Positions 1 through 5,860 of a stretch of DNA of 6,536 nt are shown here, piece after piece. The notes beneath the pieces were generated by a model. It saw only the letters and a list, made by a program, of their open reading frames with translations. It had not been told where the DNA came from and did not search any database. This DNA is from an uncultured Eubacteriales bacterium (GTDB lineage: Bacteria > Bacillota > Clostridia > Lachnospirales > CAG-274): assembly GCA_902497185.1 (NCBI GenBank), contig CABVEG010000097.1, forward strand, positions 1-6,536, read 5' to 3'. The position numbers and the translations under genes are program-made. Each line of letters begins with the position of its first letter. Positions within the stretch are counted from its first letter, which is position 1.

Positions 1-153
1 ATGGAGAAAAAGAAAGCCGTTCCCTTAAATTACAACCTTTCCCCACAGTCCCCAAAGCCCCCAAAGGGTGTATTTAATAATTATGATCAAAAGATTTATT
101 CATCGGAGGAAATAGAAGAAATTTTAAACAGGAAAAAGCAGGAAAGAGATTAA
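1..153 (+). CDS. Small hypothetical protein, or the C-terminal end of a longer one
   Basis: The frame runs from an ATG on the first base of the window to TAA at 151-153 and would give 50 residues. I do not recognise it. It is hydrophilic and strongly charged: a Lys-rich start (MEKKK), a Pro/Ser/Lys-rich middle (SPQSPKPPKG) and an acidic then basic end (SSEEIEEILNRKKQERD) that would form an amphipathic helix. There is no signal peptide or membrane segment. Because the window starts at the ATG, no ribosome binding site can be seen, and the ATG may be internal to a longer gene cut by the window edge. It lies on the same strand as the surface-protein genes, but a promoter separates it from them, so it need not be functionally linked. 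I see no hairpin terminator after it. Confidence 0.5.
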   Translation: MEKKKAVPLNYNLSPQSPKPPKGVFNNYDQKIYSSEEIEEILNRKKQERD

Positions 154-174
154 TTTAAATTTTAATAATATATA

Positions 175-203
175 TTGTTATAAGTAGTGTAAGGTGCTAT
201 AAT
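175..203 (+). promoter_or_regulatory. Sigma-A type promoter with extended -10, driving the surface-protein operon
   Basis: A -35 box TTGTTA (175-180, four of six matching TTGACA) is followed after exactly 17 bases by a perfect -10 box TATAAT (198-203). The bases TGC just before the -10 box supply the extended TGn element. The stretch 151-174 is almost pure A/T and could act as an UP element. Transcription should start near 209-211, giving a leader of only about 20 bases before the ATG at 230. That leaves no space for a riboswitch. No operator palindrome is obvious. This is the only convincing promoter I see in the window. Confidence 0.8.
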
Positions 204-214
204 TGAAAAAAAGG

Positions 215-221
215 AAAGGGG
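215..221 (+). promoter_or_regulatory. Ribosome binding site of gene A, which fixes its start at 230
   Basis: AAAGGGG lies 8 bases before the ATG at 230, a normal distance. The same frame is also open from a TTG at 203, but that TTG overlaps the last base of the -10 box and would lie upstream of the expected transcript start, so it cannot be the start if the promoter is right. Starting at 230 also puts the Met-Lys-Lys and hydrophobic core of the signal peptide at the very N-terminus. Confidence 0.8.
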
Positions 222-229
222 CGTTTTGT

Positions 230-2224
230 ATGAAAAAAATAATTGCTTTAATAGTTGCAGGAGCTGCCTTTTGTGGGAACATAAGTGCAGTAATTGCCGA
301 TGATAGGATTGAGCTTGGAAATACGGGCTATTATGCCCTTAACAGTGACAATGATATTTTTTATAATATTTATAATTCTGATGGCAGTGTATTGAAAGAA
401 AATCTGTACAGAGAGGTTGAGTATAAGGGCGGCGGAATTATTGTAAGGCTTGACAGCAATAATTTATGTGGTGTATTGGACAACAGCCTTAATCAGGCTA
501 TTAATGTAGAGTATGATTACATAGATTTTAATGAGAATACTAATTGCTATGAATGTTTTTATTATGATAAGGATAATGTTTACAGAGTGGATTTTTATAA
601 TGACAGCTTTGAAAGGGTATTGCAGCCTAAGGATATAAGAAGCCTTGAGGGCACTGACTGCTATTATGAAAGAGTAATTGGTGAAAACAATGCCCACAGA
701 GAATATGTTTTTATATGTGACAGTGAGGGCAACAGAATTATTGATGAGGGCTTTTCAACTGTAAGAGCTGAGAATGGCAATGCAGTTGTAAAGCGAGGTA
801 CAGACAGCAAAGAAGGGCTTATTGATAAGGAATTTAATATTGTAAATAACAGCTTTTATGATGTAATTTACTTCAATGAGGATACAAACTGTTTTGAACT
901 TATAAATTTTGTTAATGACGATAATGGGAATACCGTTGAAACAAGGGAATATGTAAATGCTGACCTTGTAAAAGTAAACCCCGTAAGGAATTTTGAGGAT
1001 TCAATGTACTGCACTGTTGAGGAAAATGGTGTGTTTTATATTTGTGATGAAACAGGTAAGCATTTAAGTGAAAAGCCTTATTATGAAATTGAATCTATAG
1101 GAAGTGGATATTTAAAGGTAAGAAGCAGCAATAAATATCCCTATAAGTACGGCTTGCTTGATGTTGACCTTAATAATGTAATTGATGAAAAATACTTTAA
1201 CATAGAAAACAAAAATACAATATATTGCTATGATAACGGCAAAACAATAGTCTATAATTCAAAGGCAGATGAAATTACTAAGGAATATGACAATAATATT
1301 ATATATGTTACACCAATAAAGGATATGGAGGGTAAATATGTATATGATATGTATCCTCTTGCAGATATTCCTAATGACAGTAAAATGGTTATTGATGACA
1401 ATGGCAGCTGTCTTTCAAAGAAATATTTGTCAATATCAACTGAGGCAGGTCTTGGAGGAACTCTTGCAGTGCAGAAAAGAGTTGGTATGGGTGACAGCCG
1501 ATGTGGTATATTAAATTCGGAATTTAAGGAAATTGTACCTACAGATTGGTATAGCATTGATGTAAAAGAGGAAAAGGGTGTTGTGTATATTGTTGCAAAC
1601 TCCGGAAGTGACCACTATTTTGATCTGTCAGGCAATGAATATGGTGGTTTGACAGAGCTTACGGATAAAAATGGTAATGCCAACATAATGAGTAATTGGG
1701 CAAGAGAAAGTATTGAAAGAGCAATAGAAAATAATATTGTTCCCGAAAGCCTTCAGGGCTTTTACACATCAAAAATAACCAGAAAGGAATTTTGTCAGCT
1801 TGCCATGCAGACATATATTTCAAAGACGGGTTACAATATGGATTATGCAGAATCACCCTTTACTGATGTAAATAATGAGTATGTTACTCATGCTGAAAGG
1901 CTTAAAATAGTGTCAGGAGTAGGAAATAATAAATTTGCTCCCGATAATAATATTACCCGTCAGGAGGCAGCAGTTATGCTCAATAACCTTGCTAAGCTCC
2001 TTGGTGTTGAAAGCCGTGAAAATGTCGGCAGCTTTGTTGATGAAAGCTACTTTGCAGACTGGGCAAAGAGTGCTATTTATTCAGTGGCAGGTATGAAAAG
2101 CGGTGATACTTATGTTATGGCAGGCACGGGAAATGGCAAGTTTTCACCATGGATGAGCTATACAAGGGAGCAGGCTGTTGCAACTATGCTAAGACTTTAT
2201 GAGTGGGAGAAAGAGAGTGAGTAA
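230..2224 (+). CDS. Gene A: secreted WG-like repeat protein with C-terminal SLH triplet
   Basis: This 664-residue protein is predicted to sit on the cell surface. Residues 1-23 are a Sec signal peptide (MKKIIALIVAG core, cleavage probably after VIA at 23). Residues 44 to about 480 are four copies of a roughly 115-residue unit built from WG-like blocks of the form G-[VIL]-[LI]-[DN], in which the usual Trp is replaced by Cys, Glu or Tyr (C80-G81, E195-G196, Y307-G308, C425-G426). Residues 487-660 form three SLH domains with motifs ITRKE (516-520), ITRQE (575-579) and YTREQ (644-648). SLH triplets are known to bind pyruvylated secondary cell-wall polymer through such TR-x-E motifs, so anchoring to the wall is a sound inference. 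I see no enzyme motif, and the ligand of the repeat region is unknown. It is the first gene of the operon and ends one base before gene B. Confidence 0.9.
   Translation: MKKIIALIVAGAAFCGNISAVIADDRIELGNTGYYALNSDNDIFYNIYNSDGSVLKENLYREVEYKGGGIIVRLDSNNLCGVLDNSLNQAINVEYDYIDFNENTNCYECFYYDKDNVYRVDFYNDSFERVLQPKDIRSLEGTDCYYERVIGENNAHREYVFICDSEGNRIIDEGFSTVRAENGNAVVKRGTDSKEGLIDKEFNIVNNSFYDVIYFNEDTNCFELINFVNDDNGNTVETREYVNADLVKVNPVRNFEDSMYCTVEENGVFYICDETGKHLSEKPYYEIESIGSGYLKVRSSNKYPYKYGLLDVDLNNVIDEKYFNIENKNTIYCYDNGKTIVYNSKADEITKEYDNNIIYVTPIKDMEGKYVYDMYPLADIPNDSKMVIDDNGSCLSKKYLSISTEAGLGGTLAVQKRVGMGDSRCGILNSEFKEIVPTDWYSIDVKEEKGVVYIVANSGSDHYFDLSGNEYGGLTELTDKNGNANIMSNWARESIERAIENNIVPESLQGFYTSKITRKEFCQLAMQTYISKTGYNMDYAESPFTDVNNEYVTHAERLKIVSGVGNNKFAPDNNITRQEAAVMLNNLAKLLGVESRENVGSFVDESYFADWAKSAIYSVAGMKSGDTYVMAGTGNGKFSPWMSYTREQAVATMLRLYEWEKESE
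359..1669 (+). repeat. Four tandem ~115-residue repeats inside gene A
   Basis: Each unit has a first half around a D-x-x-G turn (the Gly is at residues 52, 167, 276 and 392) and a second half around G-[VIL]-[LI]-[DN] (Gly at 81, 196, 308 and 426). Successive copies are therefore spaced 115, 109 and 116 residues by the first mark and 115, 112 and 118 by the second. Units 1 and 2 are the closest pair: YDYIDFNENTNCYE in unit 1 matches YDVIYFNEDTNCFE in unit 2 exactly 115 residues later. The units begin near bases 359, 704, 1031 and 1379. The likely fold is beta-sheet rich, as in WG/KWG repeats. That is an inference. Confidence 0.75.
1922..1992 (+). repeat. 71-base direct repeat, copy 1 (second SLH domain of gene A)
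   Basis: This segment encodes the GNNKFAPDN-x-ITRQEAAVML core of the second SLH domain. It matches 3408-3478 in gene B at 65 of 71 bases without gaps, and most of the differences are silent. It is the strongest DNA-level match I found between genes A and B. Confidence 0.85.
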
Positions 2225-2225
2225 T

Positions 2226-4517
2226 ATGAATATTAAAAGAATTTTATGGCTTTTAATAAGTGGGACACTTTTATTGAATTCAACCTATGCTTTAGCCGAT
2301 GAGGAATTTAACCCTTATACGGCATACGGCAATTATGAGGATTATAAAGAAATATGGGGATTTTATGGAGTAAATAATGGTAATCAAACAAACGGCTGGG
2401 CTGTATTTGACGGTGATAAACAGCTTACGGATTTTATGTTTAACAGCTTGGAATATGATGATAACGGTGTGCCTATTGTATCTGAAATAAGAGAGGGAAT
2501 TGAATATTTTGGCGGTATATATGTATTTTGCTTTTTGCCTGATGAATGGGCTGAAAGAGGTGAAGCAGATTATGTATTTCCTATGGAGTATAAAAAACTG
2601 GAATCACAGCATGATGTTGGAACAATAACAGCATATATAGCAACGGATTTCAATAACAATGAGGAGTACTATATTCTTAAAGGGGATTATGAGCTTAAAC
2701 AAAGAAATTTTGAGCCTGAATATGAGGATATGGGCAGACTTTTAAGGGTTAAATCATTAAGTGAGCTTGCTGAGGCACTGGATTTTAAAATAGAAAGAGT
2801 TCCTGTTATAGGTCTTGAAAATGTGTATATTGATTGCAGAGAGGATGGCAAATATTTAACCGATAAGGCAGGCAATGTACTTAAGGGTCCGTTAAGCTAT
2901 ATTGAGGGCTGTCTTGGACCGGGAGATACTCTTAAAGTAAGCTATTATTATGGTCAAAGCAGTGCTGTAGGCGGTGTTCTTAATAGAAATTTGGAAGATA
3001 TTACACCCGGCTCTGTTGAAAGGCTTTTAGGAATTCCAAATTTTATTGAAAAGGACGGTAAAATTTACATAGAAATAAATAATGGCATTAATGACAGTAA
3101 ATATTATTATGACCTTGAGGGAAATGAGGTAAATAAGCCTGAGGGTGCAAAACCTGTTAAAGACGGCTATTTATGCAGTGATTGGGCAGCAGAAAGCATA
3201 GGAAAGGCAATAAACAGAAATCTTATACCAGATGTGCTTAAAGGACAATATAAGAATAATATTACAAGAGGGGAATTTTGCCGTCTTGCTATGCAGACAT
3301 ATATAATGAAAAGCGGTAAGACCTTTGTTGTAAATGAAAGCTATTTTGATGATGCAAAGGATAATTATATAAGCTCTGCTTATTGTCTGGGAATTGTTAA
3401 GGGTGTAGGCAATAATAAATTTGCTCCCGATAATTTTATTACCCGTCAGGAGGCTGCCGTTATGCTTAATAACCTTGCAAGGATACTTAATCTTGAAAAA
3501 ACAGACTATATGCCAAAATATGCTGATGAGGCTTATTTTGCAGACTGGGCAAAGGAAAGTATATATGCTGTTGCAGGCTATGAAAGTGTAATTGACAGCT
3601 ACGGCAATAAAATACCCGTAATGACGGACACAGGCAGCAATAAGTTTTCGCCCTTGGTGAATTATACAAGGGAGCAGGCTATTACCACTATGCTTAGGCT
3701 GTATAACTGCGATACTGTGGATAAATCAGAGAAGGGCGAGCCCTATATTGTGACTGAAAGTGATGGAAATGGGGCTAAGCTGATGGATTCTCAGGGGAAT
3801 ATAATGTTTGAATTTGACTATATAAATTATATTGGCGGCAATATGTATATTTATTCCGAAAATATGAAAACAGGTCTTTTAAGTGGTGACGGCTTTATAA
3901 TTGCACCTGCTGAATATGACTACAATATACGAACCTATGCCGTTGATGGTATTGTTTCCCTTAAAAAGGGTGATACCTTTGATATTTATGACAAAAATGG
4001 ATTTATAGAGAGTGTAAACTATCATATACCTGAATACGGTGAAACTGATAAGGACTATGACCTTTGGGAAATAGCAGGTACAAATATTGTTATGGCTGAG
4101 CATTTAGGGGACGTGCTTATGATGATACTCCCTGAACAGGACTTTTATATATACAGACTTGTAAGCGGTGTTAAAACAGCAGAGGAATATTTTTATATAC
4201 AGGGTAATGTTAATGGTGAATTTACGGCTATAGACAGAGCAGATAATAAGGCGTGTGTTCTCAATTCTGATGGCAGCCTTAAATTCAAGAGTGACCTTGA
4301 AAGCCTTAGTTATCTTGATGACGGTCTTTATGTTGGTGTTAAGGAATTTGAAAACTTTTTTAACCCTGAGAATACTGAGCAGAAGCTTAATATTATAAAT
4401 AAAGAGGGTAAGGTTATTGCAAGGGGAATAGACAGTGAAAATGGTATTACAGTTGATAGGGAAACAAGAGCTGTTAAGGCTTTTTGTGATGGTATTGGTG
4501 TTGAGATAAGATATTAA
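2226..4517 (+). CDS. Gene B: secreted protein with central SLH triplet and C-terminal tail
   Basis: This 763-residue protein has a signal peptide at residues 1-24 (MNIKRILWLLISG core, cleavage after ALA). Residues 25-316 are WG-like. One block near the start keeps the Trp (GWAVFDG), and residues 213-300 match the last repeat unit of gene A, with the same 34-residue spacing between marker glycines (216 and 250). Residues 317-495 are three SLH domains with ITRGE (346-350), ITRQE (405-409) and TREQ (481-484). Residues about 500-763 form a tail homologous to the end of gene C. I chose the ATG at 2226, not the in-frame ATG at 2199, because only 2226 puts the signal peptide at the N-terminus and 2199 lies inside gene A. 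The ribosome site before 2226 is weak (GAGAGTGAG at 2213-2221) and only one base separates the genes, so translation is probably coupled to gene A. Surface anchoring is likely; the ligand is unknown. Confidence 0.9.
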   Translation: MNIKRILWLLISGTLLLNSTYALADEEFNPYTAYGNYEDYKEIWGFYGVNNGNQTNGWAVFDGDKQLTDFMFNSLEYDDNGVPIVSEIREGIEYFGGIYVFCFLPDEWAERGEADYVFPMEYKKLESQHDVGTITAYIATDFNNNEEYYILKGDYELKQRNFEPEYEDMGRLLRVKSLSELAEALDFKIERVPVIGLENVYIDCREDGKYLTDKAGNVLKGPLSYIEGCLGPGDTLKVSYYYGQSSAVGGVLNRNLEDITPGSVERLLGIPNFIEKDGKIYIEINNGINDSKYYYDLEGNEVNKPEGAKPVKDGYLCSDWAAESIGKAINRNLIPDVLKGQYKNNITRGEFCRLAMQTYIMKSGKTFVVNESYFDDAKDNYISSAYCLGIVKGVGNNKFAPDNFITRQEAAVMLNNLARILNLEKTDYMPKYADEAYFADWAKESIYAVAGYESVIDSYGNKIPVMTDTGSNKFSPLVNYTREQAITTMLRLYNCDTVDKSEKGEPYIVTESDGNGAKLMDSQGNIMFEFDYINYIGGNMYIYSENMKTGLLSGDGFIIAPAEYDYNIRTYAVDGIVSLKKGDTFDIYDKNGFIESVNYHIPEYGETDKDYDLWEIAGTNIVMAEHLGDVLMMILPEQDFYIYRLVSGVKTAEEYFYIQGNVNGEFTAIDRADNKACVLNSDGSLKFKSDLESLSYLDDGLYVGVKEFENFFNPENTEQKLNIINKEGKVIARGIDSENGITVDRETRAVKAFCDGIGVEIRY
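3408..3478 (+). repeat. 71-base direct repeat, copy 2 (second SLH domain of gene B)
   Basis: This is the partner of 1922-1992, with 65 of 71 bases identical. Matches to gene A continue more weakly on both sides through the first and third SLH domains, for example the shared TTTGCAGACTGGGCAAAG at the start of the third domain and TATACAAGGGAGCAGGCT at its TREQ motif. Confidence 0.85.
3864..4514 (+). repeat. Paralogous C-terminal tail module, copy in gene B
   Basis: Residues 547-763 of protein B align with residues 218-440 of protein C to the end of both chains. Anchor points are a WG-like turn (TGLL at G550 against YGVL at G221), an EH-x-GD motif (H626 against H302), and a well conserved block at 663-689 against 339-365 where 17 of 27 residues are identical (NGEF-x-A-x-D, then DGSLK). 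Both chains stop just after a V/I-E-[IV]-[RK]-Y ending. The module matches no family I can name beyond its WG-like first part. Confidence 0.8.
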
Positions 4518-4521
4518 GGAG
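4516..4521 (+). promoter_or_regulatory. Ribosome binding site of gene C, overlapping the stop of gene B
   Basis: AAGGAG includes the last two bases of the gene B stop codon (TAA at 4515-4517) and lies 5 bases before the ATG at 4527. Ribosomes ending on B would therefore stop directly on the site for C, which fits coupled translation. Confidence 0.8.
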
Positions 4522-4526
4522 ACTAT

Positions 4527-5849
4527 ATGAAAAAAATAATTTTGCTTATTTTACTAATTTTTCTTTTTCCTGCCTCTGCTTTTGGTGCAACCTACGATAA
4601 GGGTACCCTTGACAGAGATATTAAGATGATAATAAAAAAGACAGGGGAAAGGTTTGATAAATTTGACGGAAAGGTTGTTGTTTATAACAATACTCTGACA
4701 TTGCCTCAGGGCAATACTCTTTGTGTAATGAATACCGAGGGCAAAATATTAAAAAGAATAACAATAAATGAAAACTACCAGCTTATTGCTACATCAGGCT
4801 CTAATGCTCTTTTAATTTGTCAGGGTGATTACACTGTATTAAAATGCTATTCAGGTATTTACATAGACATAGAAACTGAAATGGGAAATATAGATAGTAT
4901 GGGAATATATGATGATGGAACCTTTATAGTCTGCAATCATCATGCAGGCTATGTATATAATGCTGATGTCAGCAGAACAGGAAAAAAAGAAAATATAATT
5001 TCAACTGAGGTTACAGATGTTTATAGTACTAAGGGTAGATCATCTGTTAAAAAGAAGTATACCCTTACAACCTCAGGTGGCAAAAAGCTTTACGAAAGTA
5101 ATAATGTTATATGTGACATTGGCTGCGGTCTTTATTCTTTTTCTATAGCTAAGAGTGTAGAGGATGGTCTTACAATATATAAATATGGAGTTTTAGACAG
5201 CAACGGCAATGTAATCATAAATCCTGAATATGATGAAGTGGGACATGCCGTAAACAACATTGTTACCCTTAGAAAGGATGGGTACTTTTATGTTTTTGAC
5301 AATAAAGGTGATTTAAAGAAAAAGGTAAAAAATGACCTTATGGATTATTTCTGTAAGGACAGGTCAAAACCTGAATTTGCGGCATATCACATATTAGATA
5401 TGTCAGGTTCAAATGTTGTTGCCTATGAGCATAAGGGAGATATGGTAATAGAATTCTTCCCTGACCAGAAATTTATAATAAAAAGACTTTTTTCGGAAAC
5501 TATTGCAGGAGAGCCTTACTGGGGTACAATACCTCTTGAAAATGGTGAATTTATAGCCTATGATGACAATGACAGCAAGACCTGTATATTAAATGCTGAT
5601 GGAAGTCTTAAGGTAAAGACTAAGTATGACTATCTTGTAAGCCTTGATAATGAAATTTTTTATGGATATATTAACTATAAGGGAGTTTCAGACAGGGTTA
5701 ATACTGTTGATATAATCAATAATAAGGGAGAGATACTTGCAGAAGGTGTTCAGCTTAATACAATACAGCTTAAGCCAATAATTGTAAATATGGAAAAAAG
5801 AACTATACATGCTGTAAAGGGTGGTAATCCGATTGAGGTAAAATATTAG
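4527..5849 (+). CDS. Gene C: secreted WG-like protein without SLH domains
   Basis: This 440-residue protein starts with a strong signal peptide (MKKIILLILLIFLFPASAFG, cleavage near residue 20-21). Residues about 25-215 are beta-rich with turn motifs such as NTEGK and DDGT but no named domain. Residues 219-262 contain the clearest WG-type block in the window (YGVLDSNGNVIINPEYDEV, with Tyr in place of Trp). Residues 218-440 are the tail module shared with gene B. It is the only one of the four proteins with no SLH domain, no LPxTG motif, no lipobox Cys at the cleavage site and no C-terminal membrane segment, so it is either released or held by a partner. Being translated between B and D suggests it works with them. 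I see no catalytic motif. The start is secure from AAGGAG and the signal peptide. Confidence 0.88.
   Translation: MKKIILLILLIFLFPASAFGATYDKGTLDRDIKMIIKKTGERFDKFDGKVVVYNNTLTLPQGNTLCVMNTEGKILKRITINENYQLIATSGSNALLICQGDYTVLKCYSGIYIDIETEMGNIDSMGIYDDGTFIVCNHHAGYVYNADVSRTGKKENIISTEVTDVYSTKGRSSVKKKYTLTTSGGKKLYESNNVICDIGCGLYSFSIAKSVEDGLTIYKYGVLDSNGNVIINPEYDEVGHAVNNIVTLRKDGYFYVFDNKGDLKKKVKNDLMDYFCKDRSKPEFAAYHILDMSGSNVVAYEHKGDMVIEFFPDQKFIIKRLFSETIAGEPYWGTIPLENGEFIAYDDNDSKTCILNADGSLKVKTKYDYLVSLDNEIFYGYINYKGVSDRVNTVDIINNKGEILAEGVQLNTIQLKPIIVNMEKRTIHAVKGGNPIEVKY
5178..5846 (+). repeat. Paralogous C-terminal tail module, copy in gene C
   Basis: This is the partner of 3864-4514 in gene B. The match covers the right half of protein C and runs to its last residue. 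The left half of C has no obvious counterpart in B, so the shared piece behaves as a separate module. Confidence 0.8.
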
Positions 5850-5852
5850 GAG
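5848..5852 (+). promoter_or_regulatory. Ribosome binding site of gene D, overlapping the stop of gene C
   Basis: AGGAG begins inside the TAG stop codon of gene C (5847-5849) and lies 8 bases before the ATG at 5861. An earlier ATG at 5853 reaches a stop after three codons, so 5861 is the start. Confidence 0.85.
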
Positions 5853-5860
5853 ATGAAAAA

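Noticed and set aside
203..229. TTG start for gene A, giving nine extra residues
   Set aside because: It overlaps the -10 box and would put charged residues before the signal peptide. The ATG at 230 has a well-placed ribosome binding site.
154..229. Possible terminator or riboswitch between the first reading frame and gene A
   Set aside because: The gap has no G/C-rich inverted repeat followed by a T run, and the predicted leader of about 20 bases is too short for a riboswitch.
230..245. Run of seven A bases straight after the start codon of gene A, repeated in gene C, as a possible phase-variation switch
   Set aside because: Met-Lys-Lys-Ile starts are common in AT-rich genomes and seven A bases is short for slippage-based switching. 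There is no other sign of it.
2199..2225. Earlier ATG for gene B that would overlap the end of gene A
   Set aside because: It adds a charged stretch (MSGRKRVSN) before a clean signal peptide. The ATG at 2226, one base after the stop of A, is the better start.
464..4103. Several minus-strand open frames of 60-101 codons inside genes A and B
   Set aside because: All are antisense to well-supported coding sequence, have low-complexity hydrophobic products and show no family resemblance.
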